Under the pieces are notes generated by a model, which searched no databases, had not been told where the DNA came from, and saw only the letters and a program-made list of their open reading frames with translations. Positions 25,031-34,079 of a stretch of 63,416 bases of DNA are shown here, one piece after another. The stretch comes from Bdellovibrionaceae bacterium UBA6776 (lineage in GTDB: Bacteria > Bdellovibrionota > Bdellovibrionia > Bdellovibrionales > UBA1609): contig DKGG01000005.1 of the NCBI GenBank assembly GCA_002453155.1, forward strand, positions 89,781 through 153,196. The letters run 5' to 3'. Every line of letters begins with the position of its first letter. Within the stretch, counting starts at the first letter, position 1. The translations under genes and the position numbers were made by a program.

Positions 25031-26158
25031 ATGAAATCTGCAATTGTACTGACCGGTGGCGGAGCTCGAGGAGCCTATCAAGCGGGCGCTTTGCGCGCAC
25101 TTTACGAAATTGCTAGAGATGAATCCCGTTTGGAAATCTTTCGAAACCTTGTGGGAATCAGTGCGGGATCCATCAATGCGGCCTATGTGGCCTCTCGACT
25201 GGATGATTTGGATGGTGCCACCTCCGAACTTTGCACCCTTTGGAAAGCTCTGGAAACAAAAAACGTCTTTCAAACGGGAACCTTTTCTTTTGGGCGAACA
25301 GGTCTAAAGCTTCTTCGCAACCTGTCTTTGGGGGGATTGAGTTCCAAGCTTCGCAGTGAAAATTTAGGACTTCTCAACACCAAGCCTCTTTACAACCTGA
25401 TTCAGTACCACACCGACTTCAATAAGATTGAACAGTTCTCAGATGCAGGAAAGTTGGAATCTTTGTGCATCACCGCCACCGATTATGCCACTTCCATTGG
25501 AGTGACCTTTTACACCGGAAGCCGAAGCATTCCTGATTGGAAACGGCACTTGCGACAAAGTTTAAGAACTCCGCTTTATGCGGACCATGTGATGGCTTCC
25601 ACAGCCATTCCCATTTTCTTTCCCCCCTGGAAAGTGCGCGGAAGATATTTCGGAGATGGATGCTTAAGAAACACAGCTCCCCTTTCTCCGGCACTTCACA
25701 TTGGAGCGGAAAAGGTGATAGTTCTTGGCGTTCGAAGACAAAAAGAAGTGAACCTGACGGATGAGTACATTGCGCCAAGTATTGGCCGGGTTTTGAGTGT
25801 GATCATCAACTCGGTATTTTTAGATGCCATTGAAAATGACATTGAACGCGCCGAATTTGTAAACCGCATTTTAAGAAGCTACGGACCCACACCGGAAGGC
25901 TTTCGACCCATTGATTTGTTCTACCAAACCCCTTCTGTGACCATTTCTGACATTGCGTCGGATTATGCCGATGATTTGCCCTCGATCTTTGGATTTTTGA
26001 TGGCGGGACTTGGAAGCCCTAAAGAATCTGCAGAAATTCTGAGCTATTTGACCTTTCTCCCCGCCTATTGCACAAAATTGGTGGACTTGGGTTATGGGGA
26101 TTTAATGGCCCGGTCTGATTCTTTAAAGAAATTTTTGCGGGAGAGTTCTGCAAGTTGA
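25031..26158 (+). CDS. Patatin-like phospholipase
   Basis: 375 residues. The patatin catalytic features are in order: oxyanion loop GGGARGAYQAGAL (near residue 10), nucleophile elbow GISAGS, and the catalytic Asp in YFGDGCLRNTAPLSPAL. It hydrolyses acyl chains from phospholipids. No signal peptide is visible; many bacterial patatins act in the cytoplasm or leave by other routes. ppk starts inside its stop codon (TTGA), so the two are co-transcribed. Confidence 0.9.
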   Translation: MKSAIVLTGGGARGAYQAGALRALYEIARDESRLEIFRNLVGISAGSINAAYVASRLDDLDGATSELCTLWKALETKNVFQTGTFSFGRTGLKLLRNLSLGGLSSKLRSENLGLLNTKPLYNLIQYHTDFNKIEQFSDAGKLESLCITATDYATSIGVTFYTGSRSIPDWKRHLRQSLRTPLYADHVMASTAIPIFFPPWKVRGRYFGDGCLRNTAPLSPALHIGAEKVIVLGVRRQKEVNLTDEYIAPSIGRVLSVIINSVFLDAIENDIERAEFVNRILRSYGPTPEGFRPIDLFYQTPSVTISDIASDYADDLPSIFGFLMAGLGSPKESAEILSYLTFLPAYCTKLVDLGYGDLMARSDSLKKFLRESSAS

Positions 26159-28260
26159 GTTATGCAAACTATGTGAATAAAGAGCTGGGCTGGCTGAAGT
26201 TCAACGCTCGTGTTTTGTTTCAAGCCGAAGACCCTCGAAATCCACTCTTGGAGCGAGTAAAGTTCTTTAACATCTACAATTCCAACCTGGATGAATTCTT
26301 TATGAAGCGCGTGGGTGGTCTTCAGCGCCAACTCTACGCCGGCTACTCGGGGCTTTCCAATGACGGTCTCACGCCTTCGGAACAGTTGGATCTGATCCGA
26401 AAGGATGTGATTCAGCAGTCAAACAAAACCAAAACTTTGCTTCGAAAAGATCTCTTGCCCGCACTTGCCGAACAGGGCATCGAAATGCTTCGCTTCAAAA
26501 ATCTCTCCAAAGAGGAGCGCAAATGGGCGAAAGATTTTTTCAGTGAAAAGCTATTTGCGGTTTTAACACCCATGGCTGTAGACCATGCCCACCCTTTTCC
26601 GTTGATTTCCAACCTGACCACATCCTTAGCGATCTCTTTAAAATCTCCTCACTCCGAAGATTCTGAACCCCTTTTTGCGCGCGTAAAAGTTCCGGATGTG
26701 TTTCCCGAGTGGATTGAAATTCCTGAAAGCGTCCATGGTCAATCCAAAGTGGTGCGCTTGGTGAGTTTGGTGGACATCATTCGCAAACATTTGGACCTTT
26801 TGTTTCCAGAAATGGTCGTTCAAAACATCATGACCTTTCGAGTGACTCGAAACATTGATGTGGATGCGCCTCCGGAGGATTCAGAGGACCTGTTGGAATA
26901 CATCGAAGACCAAGTCAAACGAAGAAAATTCGCCGATGTGGTTCGTTTGGAGCATGGACCTAAGCCGGATGAGTGGTTGCTTCAGTTTTTAATGGATGAG
27001 TTGGAACTGGAACCCACCGACATCTATGAAGTTCCCTACCCCATTGAGTTTAAAAATTTGTCCACAATTTATGATTTGCCTCGCCCAAAGTTGAAAGATT
27101 CCCCTTGGCAGCCCGTGGTCCCAGCACCACTTCTGGATGAAGGCGCAAACATTTTTAATTTGCTCCGGTCACAAGATCTTTTGGTTCACTTCCCCTATGA
27201 AAGCTTTTCGGCAACGGTGGAGCGTTTTGTTCTTCAAGCATCTACAGATCCTGATGTGCTTGCCATCAAAGTCACTTTGTACCGCACCGGACGTGAAAGT
27301 CTGATTGCAAGATCTTTGATTCGAGCTGCAGAAGCGGGAAAACAGGTGGTTTGCTTGGTGGAGTTGACGGCCCGCATGGATGAGGAAAAGAACATTCGCT
27401 GGGCTCACGAAATGGAGCGCGCCGGAGTGCACGTGGTCTACGGGATTGTGAATTTAAAAACTCACGGAAAAATTGCCCTGGTGGTGCGCAAAGAAAAAGA
27501 AGGCGTACGTCCCTATGCCCATGTGGGAACGGGAAACTTTCACTCCGTAACGGCGCGCATCTATACGGATTTTAGTCTTTTAACATCAGACCCGGACATC
27601 ACCGCAGATGTGGTTGAGATTTTTCACTATCTCACAGGGCGCTCCTTGAAATCAGATTATAAAAAACTCTTAGTGGCCCCTGTAAACATGAAGCCACGGT
27701 TTCTGGAACTGATTGAACAGGAAACGGAATTTGCTCGTAAAGGAAAACCGGCTCGCATTGTGGTCAAAGTGAACAGCATGGATGACAAAGCCATTATCGA
27801 TCAACTTTACGAAGCCTCGAAAGCCGGTGTTTCGGTGGACTTGATTGTCCGTGGCTTTTGCTGCTTAAGACCCGGCGTCAAAGGTTTGAGTGAAAACATT
27901 CGCGTCCACTCGATCATTGGCCCCTTCTTGGAGCACTCTCGTGTTTTTCTTTTTCAATCTGGAAAGGCCACTTTGCTCGAGGGTCAATTTTATATTGGCT
28001 CAGGAGATTGGATGAATCGCAATTTGAGCCGGCGCGTGGAAGTGGCCACTCCCATCGAAAAACTTCCGCACAAAGAAAAAATATGGGAGTATTTGGACAT
28101 GCTCTTAAGAGATGAACGCCTGGGATGGATCATGGACTCCAATGGAAACTACCATTTGAAGGGCTCGAAAAAATCCGACGAAATGGGAAGCCATTTTTAT
28201 TTGGCGGAAAAAACCCGTGCGCAAAGTTTAGCTTACCAGGCGGCCAACCGTGAGAGCTGA
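26155..28260 (+). CDS. ppk: Polyphosphate kinase 1
   Basis: 701 residues, the usual Ppk1 length; polymerises the terminal phosphate of ATP into polyphosphate. N-terminal VNKELGWLKFNARVL and NSNLDEFFMKRVGGL, the active-site His in NLKTHGKIALVV and RPYAHVGTGNFH are all family landmarks. The start codon is TTG overlapping the TGA of the patatin gene (TTGA). The last 11 nt overlap the ppx start. Polyphosphate is an energy and stress store. Confidence 0.95.
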   Translation: MSYANYVNKELGWLKFNARVLFQAEDPRNPLLERVKFFNIYNSNLDEFFMKRVGGLQRQLYAGYSGLSNDGLTPSEQLDLIRKDVIQQSNKTKTLLRKDLLPALAEQGIEMLRFKNLSKEERKWAKDFFSEKLFAVLTPMAVDHAHPFPLISNLTTSLAISLKSPHSEDSEPLFARVKVPDVFPEWIEIPESVHGQSKVVRLVSLVDIIRKHLDLLFPEMVVQNIMTFRVTRNIDVDAPPEDSEDLLEYIEDQVKRRKFADVVRLEHGPKPDEWLLQFLMDELELEPTDIYEVPYPIEFKNLSTIYDLPRPKLKDSPWQPVVPAPLLDEGANIFNLLRSQDLLVHFPYESFSATVERFVLQASTDPDVLAIKVTLYRTGRESLIARSLIRAAEAGKQVVCLVELTARMDEEKNIRWAHEMERAGVHVVYGIVNLKTHGKIALVVRKEKEGVRPYAHVGTGNFHSVTARIYTDFSLLTSDPDITADVVEIFHYLTGRSLKSDYKKLLVAPVNMKPRFLELIEQETEFARKGKPARIVVKVNSMDDKAIIDQLYEASKAGVSVDLIVRGFCCLRPGVKGLSENIRVHSIIGPFLEHSRVFLFQSGKATLLEGQFYIGSGDWMNRNLSRRVEVATPIEKLPHKEKIWEYLDMLLRDERLGWIMDSNGNYHLKGSKKSDEMGSHFYLAEKTRAQSLAYQAANRES

Positions 28261-29167
28261 TTCTCACCGCGTTGCCGTTGTGGATGTGGGATCCAATGCC
28301 ATTCGCTGCCTGATTGCAGAAGGTCGGGACTTTCAACATTCGCGCACCTTGTTTGAAGACCGCGCTCCCCTTCGTTTGGGTGAAGATGCATTTTTGTATG
28401 GAGAGATTCAAGAGGTCACGCGACTTAAACTTTTAAAAGCCTTTATCGATTGGAAGTTGATGTTCCTGGATTTGGGCGTGGAGTACGTGCGCATTGTAGC
28501 CACCAGCGCGTTGAGAAATTCCAAAAACAGAGATCAAATTTTAAATCAAGTCTTTGAAGCCACGGGGCTTCAAATTGACATCATTGATGGGCTGGAGGAA
28601 GGCCGACTGCTTCGTGATGTGCTCTACCAAAGACTTCCCCATGTGGCTCCCTTGTCTTTGTGCATGGACATTGGAGGCGGAAGTGTGGAGTTTTGCTTTA
28701 AAGATCAAATCTTCAGCCTTCCCATTGGAACCGTTCGCTTGTTGGAGAAAGTTTCTTCCAAATCCATGGAAGATTTTAGACTGCATTTAAGACCTCACCT
28801 CTTAAGGCTCAAAAGCACCATTGACTCCCATAAGCCTCCATTGTCTTTGGTGGGAACGGGAGGAAACATCAAAAGTCTTTCGCGCTTGGCGAATCGACTT
28901 CATTTGGCAAAATCTCGACGGGAATTTTCAAATTTAGCCGCTCAAAAAATTTCCGAAAAACTTTTTTCGTTGAGTTTCGAGGAACGCCTGGAGCGTTTGA
29001 AATTGAACAAAGATCGAGCAGATGTGATCTTACCCGCGTCCTGCCTTGTCGATGAGACCTGCCGCATCTTTGGCCTTTCCCGCATTCATGCCCCTCAAGT
29101 GGGACTGAAAGAAGGACTCTTACTCAATAGCTTTGATCGGCTTTTGGGCCATACAGCACCGAGTTGA
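28250..29167 (+). CDS. ppx: Exopolyphosphatase / GppA phosphatase family
   Basis: 305 residues, the short single-domain form. N-terminal VAVVDVGSNAIRCLIAEG (phosphate-binding loop of the acetate kinase/Hsp70 fold), RIVATSALRNSKNRDQIL, CMDIGGGSVEFCF and LVGTGGNIKSL define the family. It hydrolyses polyphosphate or pppGpp. The start is GTG inside the end of ppk (11-nt overlap), giving a coupled synthesis/degradation pair. Confidence 0.9.
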   Translation: MRADSHRVAVVDVGSNAIRCLIAEGRDFQHSRTLFEDRAPLRLGEDAFLYGEIQEVTRLKLLKAFIDWKLMFLDLGVEYVRIVATSALRNSKNRDQILNQVFEATGLQIDIIDGLEEGRLLRDVLYQRLPHVAPLSLCMDIGGGSVEFCFKDQIFSLPIGTVRLLEKVSSKSMEDFRLHLRPHLLRLKSTIDSHKPPLSLVGTGGNIKSLSRLANRLHLAKSRREFSNLAAQKISEKLFSLSFEERLERLKLNKDRADVILPASCLVDETCRIFGLSRIHAPQVGLKEGLLLNSFDRLLGHTAPS

Positions 29168-29229
29168 ACTGGACAAAATCCATCAAATTGAATACCAATT
29201 GAAGGTCATCCATTTGAGAGGAGAATTCC

Positions 29230-30879
29230 ATGTCCCAGCGCTTTGTGCCGGCCAAATTTCAACAGCCTTTGCCCACTGAAAAACTGATTGTTCGTGAAGC
29301 GCCTCAAGGAGACGAAGTGGTTCCCTTTGATGTGACTTTCGTTGGTGCGGGACCCGCAGGACTCAGTGGCGCCATTGAACTTGCAAGGCTTTGCAAAGAA
29401 GACCCTGAATTGAATCAAATCGAAATTGGAGTTCTTGAAAAAGCAGGAGGCCTTGGGGGACATAGCTTATCTGGTGCTGTGGTAAATCCCGTTGGATTTC
29501 AAACTCTTTTTCCAGAAATGGACATCAAAGATTTTCCTTTTCGCCGTCCCGTCACTGCGGAAAGTGTTTACTACATGACCGAAACTTCGGCTTTAAAAAT
29601 TCCAACTCCCCCCACCATGAAAAACCACGGGAACTATGTGGCTTCCATTTGCGAAATGGTAAGATGGCTCGGCGAAAAGGCCGAAGGCCTTGGAGTAAAT
29701 ATTTTAACTAGCTTTCCTGCGGACTCTCTTCTTGTGGAAGAGGATCGCGTGGTTGGTGTGCGCACCACTCCCGCAGGTCTTGGAAGGGATGGACAACCGG
29801 GAGCGCAAGCGATGCCCGCAACAGACATCAGCTCTCAAGTGGTGGTTTTGAGTGAAGGCACTCGCGGCCCCTTGGCTCAGGCCTTTTTCGAATGGCAAAA
29901 CATTTCCGCAAAGTATCCGCAAATTTACGCATTGGGTGTGAAGGAACTTTGGAAGGTGAAATCCGCGCCCAAAGACATCATTCACACTCTGGGATGGCCA
30001 CTTCCAAAAGATACTTTTGGCGGAAGCTGGCTCTATCCCATGGCCGATGATGTGGTCTCTTTTGGTTTGGTAGCAGGGCTGGATTACAAGCAAGCAAACA
30101 TGGATGTGCACCAACGGCTTCAAGCGATGAAGGCTCATCCTTTGTTTCAAAAAATTCTCGAAGGTGGAGAGTGTTTGGAATGGGGAGCGAAGACCATTCC
30201 TGAAGGTGGATTTCATTCCATTCCTCAGCGCCTCACCGGAAACGGTGCTTTGGTAGTGGGAGATTCTGCAGGTTTTGTAAACGTGCCGGCCTTGAAGGGC
30301 GTTCATTACTCCATGCTTTCAGGAATCATGGCTGCACGAAGCATTTTTGAAGCCTTAAAAAAGAAAGACGTCTCTCAAAGTGCATTGAGCTCTTATGATC
30401 AAGCCATTCACTCCAGTAATTTTATGAAAGACCTTCGAAAGGTTCGCAACATGAGACACGCTTTTAAGAGCGGGTTTTATATGGGTGGAGTGAAGTCCGT
30501 ATTGATGACTTTGACCGGAGGAGCATTTCCTGGAGATGGAAGTGACACTCACAATTTGGATGATGCGGCCGAGTGGAAAGAGTTTGGCAAAGGGGATTTT
30601 AAAGTTCCCAATGGTTCTTTAAGCAAAGTGGACGCTGTTTATTTGTCAGGAAACAAAACCCGAGACGACATTCCACAACATTTGATTGTGGGCGAAGACA
30701 TTCCCGGAGACGTTGCGGAATTTTATTCTCATGTTTGTCCGGCGGGAGTTTATGAACGCCAAGGCGACAAGTTGGTGGTGAATGCCCCCAACTGCGTGGA
30801 CTGCAAAGCCACCGACGTATTGGGACCGCGTTGGACTCCCCGCGAAGGCGGATCCGGCCCCGACTACAAACAGATGTAA
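29230..30879 (+). CDS. Electron transfer flavoprotein-ubiquinone oxidoreductase, 3 of 4 Fe-S cysteines
   Basis: 549 residues; passes electrons from beta-oxidation (via ETF) to quinone at the inner membrane. FAD-binding VGAGPAGLSGAIELARL, the substrate-side EKAGGLGGHSLSGAVV and VPALKGVHYSMLSG are typical. The C-terminal 4Fe-4S motif has Cys503 (CPAGVYE), Cys522 and Cys525 (NCVDCK), but the position of the fourth ligand is Thr528 (CKATD instead of the usual CKTCD). The GGSGPDYKQM terminus is normal. Ribosome site GAGAGGAGA precedes the ATG. Confidence 0.9.
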   Translation: MSQRFVPAKFQQPLPTEKLIVREAPQGDEVVPFDVTFVGAGPAGLSGAIELARLCKEDPELNQIEIGVLEKAGGLGGHSLSGAVVNPVGFQTLFPEMDIKDFPFRRPVTAESVYYMTETSALKIPTPPTMKNHGNYVASICEMVRWLGEKAEGLGVNILTSFPADSLLVEEDRVVGVRTTPAGLGRDGQPGAQAMPATDISSQVVVLSEGTRGPLAQAFFEWQNISAKYPQIYALGVKELWKVKSAPKDIIHTLGWPLPKDTFGGSWLYPMADDVVSFGLVAGLDYKQANMDVHQRLQAMKAHPLFQKILEGGECLEWGAKTIPEGGFHSIPQRLTGNGALVVGDSAGFVNVPALKGVHYSMLSGIMAARSIFEALKKKDVSQSALSSYDQAIHSSNFMKDLRKVRNMRHAFKSGFYMGGVKSVLMTLTGGAFPGDGSDTHNLDDAAEWKEFGKGDFKVPNGSLSKVDAVYLSGNKTRDDIPQHLIVGEDIPGDVAEFYSHVCPAGVYERQGDKLVVNAPNCVDCKATDVLGPRWTPREGGSGPDYKQM

Positions 30880-30959
30880 AAGCGCATAACGCACCGATTA
30901 CAGATTTTGGTGCCTGGCACCTTTCTCTGCTTGCGGTGCGGTGATTGGAGGGATGAAAC

Positions 30960-31289
30960 ATGGCAAGTTTGTTTACGAAGATTTTGAAGGGCGAAATTCC
31001 AGGTGAGATTGTTCATGAAGATGAACTTTGTTTTGCGCTGAAAGACATTGATCCCAAAGCACCGGTTCACCTGCTGATCATTCCAAAAAAAGAAATTCAA
31101 TCCATTGCTCACAGTGAAAAAGAGGACCAGGCCACCTTAGGACATTTGTTTTTGGTCGCAAAAAAATTAGCCCATGGCTTGGGCCTAGATTCAGAGGGCT
31201 ACCGCTTGGTCACCAACATTGGTGAAAATGGCGGCCAGTCTGTACCCCATCTTCACGTTCACCTTTTGGGTGGTCGCCCCATGGGCTAG
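30960..31289 (+). CDS. HIT-family nucleotide-binding protein (HinT-like)
   Basis: 109 residues with FTKILKGEIPGEIVHEDELC and FALKDIDPKAPVHLLIIPKK near the N-terminus and the histidine triad SVPHLHVHLLGG at the C-terminus. HinT proteins hydrolyse nucleoside phosphoramidates and are cytoplasmic. The stop codon abuts the palindromic repeat that begins at 31291. Confidence 0.95.
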   Translation: MASLFTKILKGEIPGEIVHEDELCFALKDIDPKAPVHLLIIPKKEIQSIAHSEKEDQATLGHLFLVAKKLAHGLGLDSEGYRLVTNIGENGGQSVPHLHVHLLGGRPMG

Positions 31290-31599
31290 TCGCCAAAAAG
31301 TACCTGCTTCCCTTTTGCGATATGTGGTGCCTATCGCAAAAGGGAGGCAGGTACTTTTCGGCGGTGCTTTTGGCGCAGACAGTGCCAAAAATTGTTCGAC
31401 AGGCGCCTAAAGTAAGGGGCCACACAAGAATGCCCCATAAACGCAAACTTCCCCTAGGGGCCTCCCCAACCCGACTTTGGCGCCTTAAAGATTCAATCCC
31501 CTTTAAAAAGCCCTCAATTCCTAAGAAATTCCACAATTTCAGACCTTTAGAGCCCCAGGCATGAACCTTGCTGATATTTCAAGGTGGAGGACTTTATTT
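31290..31599. repeat. GGTACC-type palindrome copy 2 plus intergenic space
   Basis: Positions 31291-31321 and 31333-31363 form 31-nt arms with two mismatches (one G-T) around an 11-nt loop. They share TACCTGCTTCC and TTTTGCGATA with the copy at 12403-12477. It directly follows the stop of the HIT gene and could also end its transcript. The remaining 31364-31599 carries no recognised element apart from the ribosome site GGTGGAGG (31583-31590) of the next gene. Confidence 0.75.
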
Positions 31600-34068
31600 A
31601 TGTCTCAAAAATCTTTAAAACTGATCCCTTTGGTTCTAACCCTGGCCCTTTCCACATCGGCCTATGCCGGCCCTTTAAGCTGGTTGGGCTTCGGAAAAAA
31701 GGAATCCGAAACCAAAGAGGCCCCTCAAGCTATGGAAACCCGAGAGGTTTTAGAACTCAAATTGGATCCAAGGGTGAAAGACTTCATAGAGAACCTCACT
31801 GAGAAAGCCCTTGAAGGAAAAATTGAACCCTACGTCGGCGGCGAACATTTGATGGCCCAAATGGATCAAATTTTTGAAGGAAAAAAAGGTCTTTCTGTCA
31901 TGGGCATCGCTCCACGAGGGGCCGGGAAGTCCGCCTTGATCAACGGATACGCTCTTCATTTGGCACAAAAACCGGGAAGCAAAAAAGTAATTCTAGCTTT
32001 AGATGTGGAAGCCTTCTTGGCCGGTGAAGCTCACGCAGTTCAAGAGCGATCAAAAAATTTAATAGAGTTTTTGAAAGCAAATCCTCAGGCCATTTTGATG
32101 ATCGACGAGGTTCATAAAATTTTTAAAGATGGGGCCACCCTTCCCAATGCTCTGAAACCATTGATGGCTGAAGGAAAAATTCAAATTGGAAGTTTCACCA
32201 CGGATTATGAATACAAAGAATTTGTGGAAAAAGATGCAGCCTGGAAAGACCGTCACACCTCCATCAACCTTCCTGCCCCTACCCATGAATCCGTTGTTCG
32301 GGTTCTTCAAGACAAATTGAAGTCCTATACGGATTTCTACCAGGTCAAAGTTTTGCAATCCGCCATTGAAGAAATCGCCAAACAAGTCCCACTAAATTTT
32401 GCGGCGGACTCTTACAATCGAAAAGCTCTAGAGATCTTGGATCAGGTGATGAGTTCGGAAGCTCGAGAAATGAAAGAAGGCGATGTTCAAAGTAAAATTT
32501 TAGAGGGTCGAATTTCATCCCTTAAGAAATCCATTCAGCTGCACCAAGAAGAGCTGGATTTCACTTCGGATCCGGAAGAAACCAAGGAAAAAATTGAAGA
32601 GCTCAAAAAAGAGCTCACTTCTTTGCTGACAGAACATGAAGAAATTCAATCCAAAGAAAAGGCAAAAAAACTTTCAGAACAGCTGCCTGAACTTTACAAA
32701 AAACTAAGAAACTTGAGCGAAAATCAAGTGGAAGAAAAGCGCAAACTGGAATTTGAAATTGCAGAAATCAAACACGAAATTGAACTGGCGAATTTAAAAG
32801 AGGCCCCCCGCGGAATCATTGATCGCATCAAGGTCTTAAAACTTGTGGGACAAATGGTTGGCATTCCTTTAGATATTCTTGCGGAATCTCCAAAAAGACA
32901 CCTTGAGCGCAGAGAAAGTACCTTAAAAAGTATTCTTGTGGGTCAAGATTCCGCCATTGATCGCGCCTTGGAATTCGTTCGTCTTTCCTCGGCAGATTTG
33001 GGACCGCGTCGGGGCCCTAAAGCCTTGACCCTGCTTGTGGGTGGACCGGGACTTGGAAAAGACACTTACGCAGAACTCACCTCAGAATTGCGCGAAGGAA
33101 AAGGACGCTCTCCCATCACTGTGAATTTTGCACAAATGGATGCCGGAACTTTTAAAAATGCCTTCTTTGGAATTGCTGGTGGATATGTGGATTCCGAGCA
33201 AGGTGGGATGCTTGATGAAGTGCGACAACGCCCCAATGCCACCATTCATCTGGCAGAAATTGACAAACTGGGTCCCAGAGAACTCAATTCTCTTTTGACA
33301 CTTTTGGATTCGGGAATCTCCAAAGATGGTCGCGGTCGCCCTCTCGATCTTCGCAATTCCGAGGTGGTGCTCTCTGCCAATTGGGGTGCCGAGTATTCCT
33401 ATGACAAACTGGCAATGAGCGATTCCCAGATCGAAACCAAATATGGCTTGGATCAAGGATCTCTCAATGGAAAAAGCCCCGAAGCCAAAGACAAAATGGT
33501 GATTACAAAAATCATGAGGGATGCGGGAGTGTCCGTGGAATTTATAGATCGAATCAAAGATCAAATTGTGGTCATGAACTCTTTAAGTTTTGACCAAACC
33601 GTCGAAGTGGCCCGAAGACTTGTGAACCGACAAATAGAATCTGTTCGAGATCACCGGCGTGTTGAAATCAAAGTGGATCCTTCGGTTTACTATATGGTTG
33701 CACGAAATGGCTATTCCCCAGGGGGCGGAGCAAGAAGCATTGGAAGCTCTGCTTCTAGCACCATAAAAAATATTTTGGCCGACGTCAGTGTCAATCATGA
33801 AGAATACTTTGAAAAAGGAAGCACTTTAGAAATCAAATTTGATCTGAAGGCAGACGAATCCGGAGGAACTTTAAGAGTCCATTCAAAAGGAAAGGAAGTG
33901 GCTTCACGTGAAATTGAACTGGGCAAGTTCGACGTGTACCAAGCCGAACGCCTCAGCACGCCTCCGAAAGGCTTGAAATCCATTCCGGGAGAAGTGGGTC
34001 GCGTTTCTGATCCTCGCAATGCAAAAGATGCGGCTCGCAAAGCAGTTCGCAGAGCGAAGAAAAGATAG
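31600..34068 (+). CDS. Exported ClpB-like double AAA+ protein with degenerate second ATPase
   Basis: 822 residues from ATG at 31600. The N-terminus is a Sec signal peptide (KSLKLIPLVLTLAL then STSAYA-GP). AAA+ domain 1 has Walker A APRGAGKS (104-111), Walker B ILMIDE (165-170) and ClpB-like sensor text GSFTTDYEYKEFVEKDAAW. A shortened coiled-coil middle domain (about 300-400) follows. AAA+ domain 2 has Walker A GGPGLGKD (481-488; Thr/Ser replaced by Asp), pore loop GGYVDSEQGG, and Walker B HLAE (Asp replaced by Ala). The ClpB N-domain is missing. Cytoplasmic ClpB unfolds aggregated protein; export of such a protein is unprecedented to my knowledge. First gene of a three-gene set of exported proteins. 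Confidence 0.85.
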   Translation: MSQKSLKLIPLVLTLALSTSAYAGPLSWLGFGKKESETKEAPQAMETREVLELKLDPRVKDFIENLTEKALEGKIEPYVGGEHLMAQMDQIFEGKKGLSVMGIAPRGAGKSALINGYALHLAQKPGSKKVILALDVEAFLAGEAHAVQERSKNLIEFLKANPQAILMIDEVHKIFKDGATLPNALKPLMAEGKIQIGSFTTDYEYKEFVEKDAAWKDRHTSINLPAPTHESVVRVLQDKLKSYTDFYQVKVLQSAIEEIAKQVPLNFAADSYNRKALEILDQVMSSEAREMKEGDVQSKILEGRISSLKKSIQLHQEELDFTSDPEETKEKIEELKKELTSLLTEHEEIQSKEKAKKLSEQLPELYKKLRNLSENQVEEKRKLEFEIAEIKHEIELANLKEAPRGIIDRIKVLKLVGQMVGIPLDILAESPKRHLERRESTLKSILVGQDSAIDRALEFVRLSSADLGPRRGPKALTLLVGGPGLGKDTYAELTSELREGKGRSPITVNFAQMDAGTFKNAFFGIAGGYVDSEQGGMLDEVRQRPNATIHLAEIDKLGPRELNSLLTLLDSGISKDGRGRPLDLRNSEVVLSANWGAEYSYDKLAMSDSQIETKYGLDQGSLNGKSPEAKDKMVITKIMRDAGVSVEFIDRIKDQIVVMNSLSFDQTVEVARRLVNRQIESVRDHRRVEIKVDPSVYYMVARNGYSPGGGARSIGSSASSTIKNILADVSVNHEEYFEKGSTLEIKFDLKADESGGTLRVHSKGKEVASREIELGKFDVYQAERLSTPPKGLKSIPGEVGRVSDPRNAKDAARKAVRRAKKR

Positions 34069-34079
34069 GAGTTCCTTTC

